Assembly: GCA_037833965.1 (NCBI GenBank)
Contig: AP031355.1
Span: forward strand, 27,305,501 to 27,369,500
Direction: 5' to 3'
From: Marchantia polymorpha subsp. ruderalis
Taxonomy: Eukaryota > Streptophyta > Marchantiopsida > Marchantiales > Marchantiaceae
Length of the DNA stretch: 64,000 bases
This document shows positions 28,090 to 39,669 of the stretch, in pieces. The first letter of the stretch is position 1. Each line of letters starts with the position of its first letter. Both the position numbers and the translations under genes were made by a program. The notes under the pieces were generated by a model. That model did not search any database and was not told the origin of the DNA. It was given only the letters and a program-made list of their open reading frames with translations.

Positions 28090-30679
28090 ATCATCTGGCT
28101 CCACTGCCGTGCTCATCACTATCACCATCACCATAATCCGAACTGCAAGCACGGTAGCCTCCGGTTATTGCACAATACTCTCGTTACAGTACAGATTGAA
28201 CTGGCAGCAGGCTGATGGGGCGTGCAGCTGAGGATATAACCAGTCCATAGCCCGATCCTCGACGGGCTCACAGACACCAGACGCAGCCACAGCTACTTCC
28301 CACATTGTAAGGACTCTAGGTGACCGTTACGGGAAGGGACAGTGCAGCAAGAGATTTTCTGAGGCCTTCGGCGACTGCGGTCCTCGAAGAAATGGTGTCA
28401 GCTCGGGCTATGAGGCAATAGAAAAATACTTTCGTGTACAAGCAGCATCTGTTGAAGTTTCGCTAGATTTAGTCTCTGAGCTGAAGAGAAGAGAATCCAT
28501 GGCCTACATACACTGCATGGGAAGAGAGAATGAGGTCCAGGGGAGTGATGAGGTAATTCTGACGGCAGGGCGCACCATGAACACCTCCTCGCCATGAGCC
28601 GGGCACAGCGAAAGGAGCGAGAGAGATTCTCTTCGTGAAGAGATCCAGAGCCTTGATCCGCACAATCAGAAAATAGAGTTCAGCGCTCGGTACGTAAGAG
28701 TGGAGGACATTGATGACGCTGGGAGCAGAGCCCAGCAATGTTTAACCGCACTGCCAACCTGGCACACTATGACCGTGACCATGGGGTCGAGTACCGGATC
28801 TCCAGCAGATCCAGTTTCCTTGACAGTGAACGAGTGGATCAATAAAATATACTCAGCTCCACAAAAGTACCTTTCTCGGAAATGAAGGTACTTGGGTACG
28901 AGCACAGATATGACGGCGGCTCGAAATTGGCGGCAGTGGGCGCATTCAACCCAGTGAAGGACTCCCCCCTCGATCTACTGTATGCTGTAAGCCAGCATCA
29001 TCGCCCGGACCACCACCGAAGTCAAATGGATGATAGCTTTCAGGTGTTTCAGCTTGGTTACTGACCACCCTTCATCTGCTCATCTGGTCATCGAACTGTC
29101 TGCCTCTGCATCTTTGATCTCCCACATCGATATCATGAACGGGGTCGATGGATCGAACGGCCGACTTCGACGCGATGGAAGAGAAGCGCAGGCTCAAAGA
29201 ATACTGTGAGAGGATTCGAAGCCAGGTTCGCAAACTTGGGAGTCGAATTCAAACACCCACATTCGTTTTCATGTTGAGCCGTGGAGAGCGCACGCAGGGA
29301 AGGGAAAAGAATGGGAAATCTGACCTTAAAATTCCTTGAATTAAGGACCAAAGCTCTGAGATGGGGGGCTGAATGTAGAGAGTACGCGGATACGAAAGTC
29401 TGCACCACCGTCCTCGAGTCATCTAATCCGCGGGACGATCAATGGGTGGTGCGCACTTACTGAGGCAGACTTGACCACGATAAGAAGGCTCTTGAGATAC
29501 TGGAGCCATTGCAAGCGATTCTGGAGCACACATGGGCAGCCCAAGTGGCGCAGCTTTTTCTGAGTAGGAATCCCCATACTCTTTTCCTTTTCAGCTTCCT
29601 TGTCCTTGCTGAACATGACAGCCTGATGCTCGGTCCGTCTGCATCTCGATTTATATCGTCCATTGCTTCATCTCCCGCCGTAAAATATAATGATCTGTAA
29701 TTGGACATTTCTCTACTGACAAGGTCGTCCAGCACGCAGATGAGCTCGAAGATATGGTCCTGTTTATCTCGTGATTGGGTGGGTCCCCGTGCTTCATATC
29801 TCATTGAGCTGAATCGGCCACTTGCGCCCCCACCCTCCTAGTGGCAGAATTGGAGACTTTCTCACTGACTTCGCTCATTGTCAGTAAGTCTCCTTCTTCC
29901 TGCTTGAGTACGAATAATTAGCACTAAGCAGCACTAATACGATCAAATCTCTATGAATTAAGAGTGCGAACGATGCTGGCAATGCAATGTTAGTCTCTGG
30001 AACGATCATGATTGAAGTAGGCTCGGACGCACGTGTTGTGCCGGCGCCGTCCACGTTGAAAAGGTTAGGTGTCCTCTGGAGGTACGAGTGAGTGAAGCTG
30101 ATTGAGCATAGCTAAGGGAAGACCGGAGTCACGTGCACCAGAGTCAAACTCACGGTCCTCTTTTCGACAGGACCGGAGTGTTATCCAGATTCGGCCGCAT
30201 GCCGTCGATCTCATGGCCCGCTTCTGCAAGACCGTGGGTCTGACTTTGGCCGATCGAGCCCCATGGTATTCAGTAGTAGTTCGTGCTGTGTGGAATATAG
30301 GCGTTCCTGATGTGCTTGTGTGCACTCACAACGTGGACCCCCTCCCCAGTGTGCAGCTCTACGTCATCTGCTGATCGAAAACTGCTGGCTGGCTTTCATC
30401 GATCGAGGTGTGTCGCTATCTTTCTGTATTGAGCTTTGCAACACTCCATACTTGAAACGCTCGTGCGGCTTTGAATGTTGTTGAATTTGATCACATCTCT
30501 CCTTTCTTAGTTCAGCAGTACAGTAGTCGCAAGAGCTTGCAGTTCATGCCACTTGACTTCAGCAATAAGCTGCTTATGATTCTTCTTTCTGTAACCAAAT
30601 GTGTGTTGGTCTCAAATAAAGGACATTTGGTAGGCCAGGCCTGTGAGGGCCCGGTGAAAGGAAAGAGTGAGTATCTTCC

Positions 30680-30687
30680 TGACGTCA
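30680..30687. promoter_or_regulatory. TGACGTCA palindrome in the PLP-C promoter
   Basis: The same octamer and context as at 16274 in PLP-B, here 485 bp before the PLP-C start codon. It is a candidate site for TGA-type bZIP factors, many of which mediate stress and defence responses; that role is inferred. Confidence 0.5.
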
Positions 30688-30788
30688 GCGCGAGGAGTTT
30701 TAAGCTATCTGTATGCTGACCACACTTGCTGATTTCGTCATGGTCCTTCTGCGAGGATGAAATGTATCTCCTTCGAAGGACCCACCTT

Positions 30789-30795
30789 TATATAT
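30789..30795 (+). promoter_or_regulatory. Probable TATA box of PLP-C
   Basis: TATATAT in the context CCTTTATATATGCC lies about 100 bp downstream of TGACGTCA and about 370 bp before the start codon. The matching PLP-B position is degenerate (CTTGTATGTTTGG), so the two copies may differ in promoter strength. Confidence 0.45.
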
Positions 30796-31164
30796 GCCAA
30801 AACCCATGACATGCCCAAACATGCGCACGCTTGGGAGTTCTAGGCCCAGGCTCAAAGTCGAGGAGGTCTAGAACATAAGAAAGTAATCATTGTCAGCTAA
30901 TTCTTGCGGATTTGTCAGATGGGCTGATAGTCTATGCGTACAATGAAGATAGTTCATATCGAACAAAATGTTTGAATTTCTTGTTTGTGCATTGCTCTAC
31001 AGGGAGAAGCTAAGCCTCCGTCTTCCAAGGGGCTCCATACGATCAAGAGGCGAACATCTACAAACAATTTCACTGAAAGCAAATTTTCAGAATCGAGTCG
31101 TGGCAGCTGGCCCCAGCAGCGGAGAAGAGCATATCTATCGATTGGAACTTTTTTTGTCGAGACA

Positions 31165-33802
31165 ATGTCGCAGCAATCCAGCTCTTCCACCTCGGGGGCT
31201 AATTGTAAAGGAGTCCCGGGCAAGAGGATCACAGTTCTGAGCATCGATGGAGGTGGTGTGCGTGGAGTCATTCCAGCAGTGTGCCTCGAGTATTTGGAAA
31301 AGCAACTTCAGGTAATGAATCCCGTGGAAAGTGGTACATATTTGCATTCACAATTACTTCCAAGTCAACCGTGTTCGTTTATGGAGTTCGAAACATTTAT
31401 TGAGTGGACTTATGGACAATATCGCGATGCTCTATTTGGAGAGATGGTTGCAAGAAAAAATATCATGGAGGGCGAAACTGACATTGTCAACTGATTGAAT
31501 GCAGGAACTTGATGGACCTGGTGCAAGGATTGCAGATTACTTTGATGTCGTTGCAGGAACTAGTACCGGAGGTCTTATAGCGGCTATGCTGACAGCCCCA
31601 GATGCGAAAAGACGTCCGCTGATGACGGCGACGCAAGTGAAGCAATTTTATCTTGAGAAGGCAGCAAAGATATTCTCCTCACCGTAAGGATTAGAAGAAG
31701 TATATTTGACAGCTTGTTGGAAACTTGATTGATTGTTTGATTGAAATTGGTGTTTGTCGCTCATCCACGTTACGTACGAAAGTCTTAGTAAGATTTGTTC
31801 GAATTTCAGAAATCGAAGTAGTGATGAAGGGGTGGGTGTATGATGCATGCAGGAGAGGATGGAACCTCGGTCAATTGGTCGATTCTATCTCTCGTCATGA
31901 ACCAAAGTACAAAGAAGACAACTTGAAGGAAATTCTGGTGACCGAATTCAAGGATTTGAAAGTAGCAGATGCAGTGACCGATGTTCTCCTCACAACGTTT
32001 GACGGGAAAACTCAACAACCTGTATTCTTCGACAGACAAGTGGTCAGTCAGCTCACCAAAGTCACTTTCTCCGTGACCTGGACTTTCTAATTACTGGACT
32101 TGCTTTTCGCTCTTGAATAATTCGTGGATCTCAAGCTAGTTCAGGTCCAGTCCAGTCGCGGTTCGTCAGCAGTCTTGAGCAGCCCCGGCAAGAATTACTG
32201 AATGGTTCTGTGATCATTTCTTCCATCAGGCACAACGAATTCCTAAATTCAACGCAAAACTGCAAGACGCGTGCTTGGCAACATCAGCAGCGCCTACATT
32301 CTTTCCTGCCCATAATTTCAAGGTGCCTTACGAGGCTGGAGCCGCGGACAGTGCTGAGTACCACCTGGTGGACGGAGGAGTCACTGCAAACAACCCTGTA
32401 AGTGGTGACGTCATCAGTGGCCATGGCCACTTTTGGTAGACCCTGATTCAAATGCTGGTGCAGGGGGTTTAGAAGGGAGGGAAGAGTCACTTGTCATCTG
32501 AAGCACTTGTTGTTCGTTGGTAGTGGTTAAATAACTGACATCAGGCTGCCACTCTTATTTGCTCTCCACAGACGGAAGTTGCCATTTTGCACGCAATAAA
32601 GGACCTCAGTCTGGGCCAATCGCCTCACAAATCCCGGATGCCCAACTTCAAGGTACATCATATGCAATGAATAGATTATCCTCCTGGTTTGCAGAGATGT
32701 AGGCCTCGAAACTAGCATCCAGGCATCTCGGAGAGCACGTCACGTTCTCATGACGCAGACGGAGAATTTTGAAGCTGAATACCCATCGAGTCCAGGCTTT
32801 TGTGCATAGTGTCCGACAGCGGCTCTCGTGCAAACGCTGGAAACCAGCCGATCTCATCTCCTGTTCCGTTGTCGTGGTTGGTCATGACAGGGCTACCAAG
32901 ATCTGCTGGTCTTGTCTCTGGGCACGGGCGCCAGGACAGTCAGCTACACAGCCAGTGAAATGAACAAGTGGTCACAGGTGGACTGGGTCACCAAACCTGG
33001 GCAACCCGTCCTGCAAATGCTTCAGAACAGCAGTGCCTACCTTGTTGACTACGACGTCGCCATACGTTTCCAGATCGAAGGAGTAAAGGAGAATTACTTG
33101 AGACTGGAGGTGAGTCCCATGAGTGTCGGTTTGTGAGCGTCGCAGGATTGACTGTTAGTTAGGCCATGGCATGCAGAAGAGTGACATTCCTTACAGCTGG
33201 CGACGCCACTTACCTTTCGTTTGGCCGCATGAGAAAAGGCTAGCTGTAAGTAAATAGGCTTGAGGCCAACGAGCTTGTCCGCTGACTGGGAAGTCAAATG
33301 GGGAATCACAACTCTCCTTCGTGATGTGCAGACTGGTGAAATCGATGAGACAACAGCGGCTCTCGATAATGCGACGCCTGCGAACATGAACAAGCTTGTC
33401 AATCTGGCTAACAGCTTACTCGGGAAAAAGCCCAAGTACCGGGGCGCCCTCTCCGGACTCCTGGAGGAAGTACCTGGATTTGAATCCAATAAGAAAGCGC
33501 TGGAAAGGTGAGTACCTTTCACCGTCCTGCTATGAACTCGCTGGAATCATGCCAACCTCAATGGGATACGTACAGGATGTCCTGAACCGATTGATCTGTG
33601 TCATTCATCCAACTTCAATACCGACGGAGGCACCAATTAATATAGCAAAAAGGAATGATACAAACTAGAAACAATGATCATGTCCACATAGAACACTTAG
33701 CTCTAGAGTCTCAGCCTTTTATTTCTTCTCGTACTGATATAGCACTACGCTTTTTGCAGCTTCGCGAAATGGTTGGTGGAGGAGAAAAGGGCCCGAGCCT
33801 AA
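31165..33802 (+). CDS. PLP-C: patatin-like phospholipase (pPLA-II type), 8 exons, 400 aa
   Basis: Lipid acyl hydrolase of the patatin family, intact by inspection. Exons: 31165-31311, 31505-31683, 31853-32042, 32230-32397, 32572-32652, 32891-33109, 33332-33507, 33760-33802; total 1203 nt with GT-AG introns. Motifs: [13 protein letters not shown] near residue 26, GTSTGG near 68 (Ser), QQPVFFDRQ near 163, [11 protein letters not shown] near 192, DGGVTANNP near 219 (Asp), VLSLGTG near 260 and NSSAYLVD near 303. It ends [10 protein letters not shown] like PLP-B, and PLP-B is its closest relative in the window. The ATG at 31165 is the first in frame, but the frame is open back through 31003, just after a good acceptor (CTCTACAG), and this leader resembles the PLP-A N-terminus. 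A longer isoform starting in an upstream exon is therefore possible. If intron 1 were retained, the frame would run on for 61 codons to a stop. Confidence 0.92.
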
Positions 33803-35370
33803 TCCATCCCATGGGCATGCAGATGTTTCTGTATTGCTGTAGATTATTTGCCATTACTGTGATGTATCAAATGCTCACCTTCAACGTCAGAACCCCAGTG
33901 GGCGATGCCTCGCTTGCCATGGTGTGCTAGCAGGATGGTCGGCCTAGGAGATCAGAAACACACAAAACGTAGAGATTCTCTCGACTGCACAGGACGACAT
34001 TCCGTTTTTATCTCGATGGGACACAGCGCACGTAGAATGTTCGAAAATTCGTCGGTGCCCTCTGCGCACGAACAGGCGCCTGGACCTGTCTCGTGTACTG
34101 TTCTTTCCATCATTCGCGAGGCGACGATGACTGTAAAATTGTAGATTAGTGATCTGAGGCGTTTGGCTACGTGCTCTCCATTATTCTGATTTTCACGACT
34201 GTAATATGTGCTTCGCACGATAAACATTCTTGAAGTTTGTCCTTACCTTCACGTACAAAAGCATTTTCTCAGCCGATGGAACTGCCCACACAAGGAAATC
34301 TGAATGTTGAGAAACCAGTCCCCATAACTTTAGTGTTCTAAACCGAGATTTAATGTGTGTTTCACACCATTTTGAGAATATCACGCTCGTTATTCCGTAA
34401 TTGCCCTTGGAGGGAATTCGAAAGATTAAATCCTCTTCAATATGAGATGAATTGAAGTGTTGACACATGTGGTACTAGGTTTGAATGGCGGTGGAACGGT
34501 GAGAACGTGAGGAAGGTTGATTGTATCCACGAGCAATTTTCTCATCGGACAAAATTATTTGAATTCCTTCCCACTCGCAGCTCGTGCATTTTCCACACTG
34601 TTGGGTGTCGAGAACACGTGCGTGATGTGGATGTTCATAACATCCACATAACTGACAGCCCGTTCTCTTCTAAGGTCTCCCCGATGATCGTCCGCTGGGA
34701 TGAGTTGCAACACACGGCTATCCTACCTCTTCTCTGTAAGCAACAAATCGAGCACATTACATCAATGTTTCAAATCTGAGGCGGTCAAATGGCAGGCTCA
34801 CGTCGGAGGAATGCATCATGGCAAATACTGAGAGTTCGTATCAAGGCAAGCACTTGGAAGCGGCCGGGCCAAGTAGCTCTCCACGCGAGGCATGATCTGT
34901 CGAAAGGATCGTGGAGAGTGTAGGCTCGTAGCTTGGCAAAAAGTGCTTCGATGGCCTGTCTTCCGTGTGTCAGGCGAGCAGGGAGGGGACGGGAGGGGGT
35001 GCTCAAGTACAACTGGCGCCTTGAGAGGAGCGACATCGGCCGAGTCGGAACGGAACGAGATTCCTTTCGCGGAGAGCATCGGAATCTTGCGTTGCAGAAA
35101 ATAGATTTGTGCACGGAAAGAAAAATGGGACCATAAATGCGCAGGAGCTCAGAGGGCGACTCTCCTCAACCGCCGTGCCGAGCTGGCGCGCCATACCCGA
35201 CCCCATGGGACGAGGCCGTCGACCGCCTGCAGCACATCCCAATTTCTTGGCAGAGAACGAGTGGATCGCGCTGCGGGGCCATAATAAAATATTCATAGCC
35301 TCGAGTGGCTTTTACTCCGCGACTGGAGGTACTTTTGGTACCAGCGGATAAATGACGGCGGATTAAATCC
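33803..35370 (+). repeat. PLP-C 3' flank and partial third block copy
   Basis: The flank to about 34.88 kb corresponds to that of PLP-B. From 34880 the sequence matches 20490-20720, and 35040-35370 continues with a diverged version of 14260-14550 and 28640-28930 (CAGAAAATAGA, then AACGAGTGGATC, then AATAAAATAT). So a further copy of the non-patatin block begins after PLP-C, as expected for a head-to-tail array made by unequal crossing-over. No patatin gene follows it. Confidence 0.65.
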
Positions 35371-35876
35371 TGGGCACTGGCTCATTCATTCGAGGCTGTG
35401 GAGCAAATCCTCCCCAGTCCCCCCGGTCCCCTCCTCGTCTGCTCCCTCGTCGCAGCTGGACGTCATTATGCTCGCTCCTCCATGCCTCCCGAAAGGTCGC
35501 GCTCCGCGCTTCGTCGTTCTCGCCCTCGCCATCGCCCGCTCGCCGGATCGTGTCTGTGAATGGGCTCTCGGCACCGTCATTCCCAGACTCTAATAATTTC
35601 TGAATAATGCCATATTCTCCGAACTCGCCGCTTGCCTTGAGCGGGACATGGCCTCGAGTCCCAAGCTCCTCGGGGAGACAGTAGCGACTTTTGTGAAGGG
35701 AAAATATTATCTGACGAGGATCTGAGAGCTTATAATATAGCTCGAAGAAACTCCAGGACTTTCCGCTCAAACAATATTCACTCCCACGTGACTCGACAAC
35801 AATATCAATACAGTATAAGTATTAAAAACAAAGAAGCAAAGAATTATACATACAAGTAGTGCGCATTTGGCACCAA
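35371..35876. other. Intergenic DNA before the tRNA gene
   Basis: About 500 bp without a supportable gene. A 135-codon minus-strand frame (35363-35770) has no recognisable domain and lies in the decayed block-copy boundary. The last 60 bases are A-rich, as is common upstream of plant tRNA genes. Confidence 0.5.
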
Positions 35877-35947
35877 GCATCGGTGGTCTAGGGGTAGAAT
35901 AGTTCCCTGCCACGGAACAGACCCGGGTTCGATTCCCGGCCGATGCA
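35877..35947 (+). tRNA. tRNA-Gly (anticodon GCC)
   Basis: A complete cloverleaf can be drawn. The acceptor arm pairs GCATCGG with CCGATGC, with discriminator A at 35947. The D arm is TGGTCTAGGGGTAGAA. The anticodon stem GTTCC/GGAAC encloses loop CTGCCAC, giving GCC. The T arm has CCCGGGTTCGATTCCCGG. There is no intron, and the 71-nt length is normal for nuclear tRNA-Gly. The A-box and B-box internal promoters are intact, and a short TTTT run starts within about 10 nt downstream, a plausible Pol III stop. Confidence 0.97.
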
Positions 35948-38900
35948 GGCTTTTGTTCACTGCTTCAGAAATCTGGGTTTTTCTTCATTTGCCATTTGCG
36001 ACTCAAAATATTTTCCCAGCATGAATCTAGCATAGGATTATGGCAATATGGACAACGTGTTTGCATTCGTGACCTGTTAGTTTTACCATGTCCGGGGTTG
36101 TCATCTAGCCGAAAATTTTCCTTTTTGGGATGAGCTAATAATTTCGAGCCTTGTAACGTCCACTCTTGTGCATGATATGCTCTACGGCGTAGAGTGCATC
36201 ATACAGCTCACAGAGATGCTCTCTTCCCGCTCAGAAACAATGGAAAGAATTCAGGACTGAGGCTCCGGGAGCGAGAGTGACTAGTCATGCTTCAGAGGTA
36301 AATTCCTTTCAGAGGAAGCATGATGGGGATGAAGAAACATCATTATTCTACAATTACCTCCATGCACTCGGATCCGGCCTGTAGTCATGAGGAGCTGCCC
36401 CAAGTAGTATAACGTATCCGACGGGGATGTAAATTTCCTACGATGTACCTAGCGCTGTCGGCCATAGAGAAGAGGAACATCCAGCGAAGCGATGGAATCA
36501 CGACCCTAGAGAAATGATCGCTGAGGCTATGGTCTCTCATCTTTGAAGCCTCCTCAGATACAAGAGCCAGAAGACTGAACGTAGCCTCTGTAAAATACCG
36601 TATGCAGGTTGTAAGAGGCCTGCGCTCGGTTCAAAGATGCACACCGAAGATATAGTCCAATGGGTACTGCTCTGGAACTGATAGAACTCACTCATTAGAC
36701 AGCAACTAAACCAAGGCCTGCCTGCATGCACGAGCTATGGAGCCCAGGAAATATCCATTACAGGGTCGAGGGGACGATGCGCACAACTTATGTCAGAAAG
36801 TAGGTTGGCACAGGATAGATGGTTTGTTGAAGTGTTTTTGCATGCACTCTACCAAATCATCGACTCGTATAACTCTCGCAAAGTCCAGTACCTTTCTGCC
36901 TGATTGTTCTCTCTGGACATGGCTTCTTCTTCGTCCCTCGACGTCTGTGCCAATTATTAATTTGTGTCTTGGGGGTATTTACAAGTGTCAGTCACATGAA
37001 ACTTGAAGTCATGGGCTGAATGGTTGAGTCGCTCTCTTCTTCAAATATCTGCTTCCAGTCGAGCTACCACCAACTCAAGACTTGAAGTTGTGAGAGACAT
37101 TATTGGTTTGGTGCAGTTCTCATTGTCCTTCCCATGCATCCACAGACTCATCTCATCCTCCGATGCTGGTAGTAGGATGATGCTTTTGGACATTCTCAGT
37201 AGAACTCCAGGACCAATGTCTGCGTTGACCGGCAACGCCCACTATTATGTCCTCACTCGTGATCTAGCACTACTGCAGATAACGCAGTTTCTGTAACAGA
37301 CATATACACTCAGAGCTTCCCGCTTAACACTTCGATCGTCAGGAACACCTCCTTACATTCAATCCTCCCACACTTTCAGGATCCGACCATTCTTGGCGTT
37401 GCCCATCAGGAAACTTCTGTTTACAGAAGCAGACACCTTCCCACAATTCTACCCTCGTGGACATTGGAAGAAAAGCTGATATGAGTCCCATGACAGGAGA
37501 ATACACGGGGGAGACAACTCATTCGTTAGACATCGTGTCTTCGAAATTTAAGAGAACCATGGAAGGTCTAACTATGGTGAAAGCCAAACTATTACGAGTC
37601 CCGAGCGCTAAAACCAGAGGAGCTTGCCTCCCATCGTTCTGCAACGGACAGGTCCAGTCGACTTATGTTTTACAGACAAGTTCGCTCGCTCGCTCGCTCG
37701 ATCAGTAACTCACGCACTCATTCATTTGCTCGCTGCCAAACTAAGCCGGCGGCTAGGCCAGGCCAGGTCTCAAGTGGCGCAGTCAGTTAAAAAGTGACTC
37801 CAGCACCAGAAGAAGACGTGGCTTTGGTCCAAACAAGGGATACACGACGAAGAAAGCAGTTGGGCATCATTCCTTCCTTTCCCCCCTTCCTTCAGTAATT
37901 AACAAACTCAGGACCAAACACCACACCACCCCACCTCCTCACCTCTCCTCTCCACGCGCCACCACTCATGATTGACGGCTAGAGCTCAGGCGCAAATGAG
38001 ATAGTCGGAGAGGGAGGCGCAGCGGCACGAGGAGGCACTTCGTGAGCGATGAAGTCACCACAGCCTTCGCGGCGACGACAGCACCTCGTCGTCCTCCTCA
38101 TCCCCCCCGCCATGTCTTCTGCATGAAGAGAAATATATTTGCGCAGGTTGCCGATCCAACGGCAGCATGCGGAGGCATCTGCAGCCGCGATCGATCGAGA
38201 GAAAGAGAAAGAGAGAAAGAGAGAAGAGAAGGGAAGCTGGCCCTCGGGAGGAAGGAGGTGCAGGTGGAGGCAGAGATGGGTTGAGGGAAAGGGGTGGGGA
38301 CGAGAGTCAGGGACGGGCAGAGAGGGAGGGCGAGGGAGGAGACTCTCACATGAAAGAGGAGTGCTCGAGTGCGACTGAGCGAATGAATGACGAAGTCGGC
38401 TGCATTCATTCGTTCTCATTCATTTCCTTCATTTGTCTGTACGGCTGTACTTACCGACGGCGACGACGCGACGGTCCGTTGGAGTCACCGACGGCGACCG
38501 GCACACGGGCTGCCGAGGGAATGAATGCTCCTTTTCACTCTCTCCCTCCCCCACTCTCATCCTCTGGACGCTAGCAGAAGATAGAAAAGTGGACAACGCT
38601 CGCAGACAGTCGAGCTCAAACATTCGAATCGGCCGAGCTGCAGGAATCAGAGTCCAGGCTCAAATTTGGGCGACATCTCAGCACTGGCCCGCATCGCAGC
38701 CCGCAGCGAACGGAGAAGAGGCCAGCAGCCAGCGGCTAGCACTAGCCACCAGCAGCAGCAGCAGAAGCACTAGTCTGCGCTATAGTTGCTTTACAGTATT
38801 TCCCGAGAATATTTTACTGATTCATTCCTCGCGACGACGACGACGACGACGACTACTGACCGACTGACTGTAGCGAGCGAGCGAGCGAGAGAAGTGGGAA

Positions 38901-39260
38901 GCGGTTTCTGATCGTCGTCCATCCGTTGCTGTGCTGGGGCTGGGCTGGAATCGTTCCGAAGCGTGCCATCTGTGGCGAGAGAGTAGCTTCGACTGGGAGA
39001 GTTTGTTTGTCTGGTTGTTTGTTTTTCTCTGTTCATTCCCTTCGGATTTGGCTCGCCCGGCGATACGATAGTCAGCTCGGACCTCTCGGCGCCTCCTTCT
39101 ATGCTACCACTGCTGCTGCTACTACTACTACGACTACTACTCCGTCGCACTAGCAGCACCAGCACCAGCACTAGCACTAGCAATAGCAATAGCACCAGCA
39201 GCAGCACTAGGCCCGCATCGATCCTCGTCGAGTTTTAGAAAGTCTTTTGGATCCGTCCCT
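35948..39260. other. Intergenic region leading to the acidic-protein gene promoter
   Basis: No gene is supported. From about 37.7 kb the sequence becomes repetitive: GCTC units (about 37680-37700), GA-rich stretches (38195-38240), a CGA run (38831-38853) and AGC-type trinucleotides (39140-39210). Overlapping open frames on both strands in 38.0-39.2 kb are products of these simple repeats and have low-complexity translations. A CpG-rich, repeat-rich stretch like this before an expressed gene is typical of promoter DNA. Confidence 0.6.
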
Positions 39261-39261
39261 C

Positions 39262-39282
39262 TATTAATAGCCTTCATAAAAG
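39262..39282 (+). promoter_or_regulatory. Probable core promoter (TATTAATAG / CATAAAAG)
   Basis: Two AT-rich motifs, TATTAATAG and CATAAAAG, stand out from GC-rich surroundings about 390 bp before the ATG at 39670. Transcription would start near 39305 and give a leader of about 365 nt rich in GAGAG repeats. Confidence 0.4.
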
Positions 39283-39669
39283 TCCGGGTTGCTCTCTCAG
39301 TCATCTCCAGACACGCAGAGGCTGAAGAGCGCGCGAGTGGCCGCAGAGCTGGGCTCCAGCGAGCGAGCGAGAGAGCGCACAGCTCGGATTTCCTCTCTGT
39401 TATCTGTCCACTTACATCCTCTGCATCCTCCCCAAGCTCAGCCCAGCCCAGCCCGGCGAGAGAGCGAGAGAGAGAAAGAGAGCGAGAGTGTGTGCGAGAG
39501 GAGAAGCAAAAGGTGAGGGAGGGGAGCGAGGAAGAAGAGAGAACTGGTGCGAGAGTCGTCGGAGGTCCAGATTTTTCTGGGTCCTGACAGCCAGTGCGCG
39601 AGGCATCACCCCCAGTCCGCTACAACGGGGCTGTTTAGTTATCGATTGCGGAGCTCCAACCATAGAACG

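Larger units (their letters stand above)
28090..31164 (+). repeat. Segmental duplication, copy 2: block upstream of PLP-C
   Basis: The counterpart of 13690-16764. In places copy 2 keeps a longer open stretch, for example YLGYEHRYDGGSKLAAVGAF near 28900, but stops and frameshifts separate the stretches. The block ends in the PLP-C promoter and leader. The hypothetical non-patatin gene in it is broken in both copies and its family is not known to me. Confidence 0.75.

Noticed and set aside
31312..31494. 61-codon continuation of PLP-C exon 1
   Set aside because: It is intron 1. The homologous genes splice here and the following exon continues the patatin domain exactly.
38000..39210. Many overlapping frames on both strands
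   Set aside because: They come from GA, CGA and AGC simple repeats before the acidic-protein gene; the translations are low complexity.
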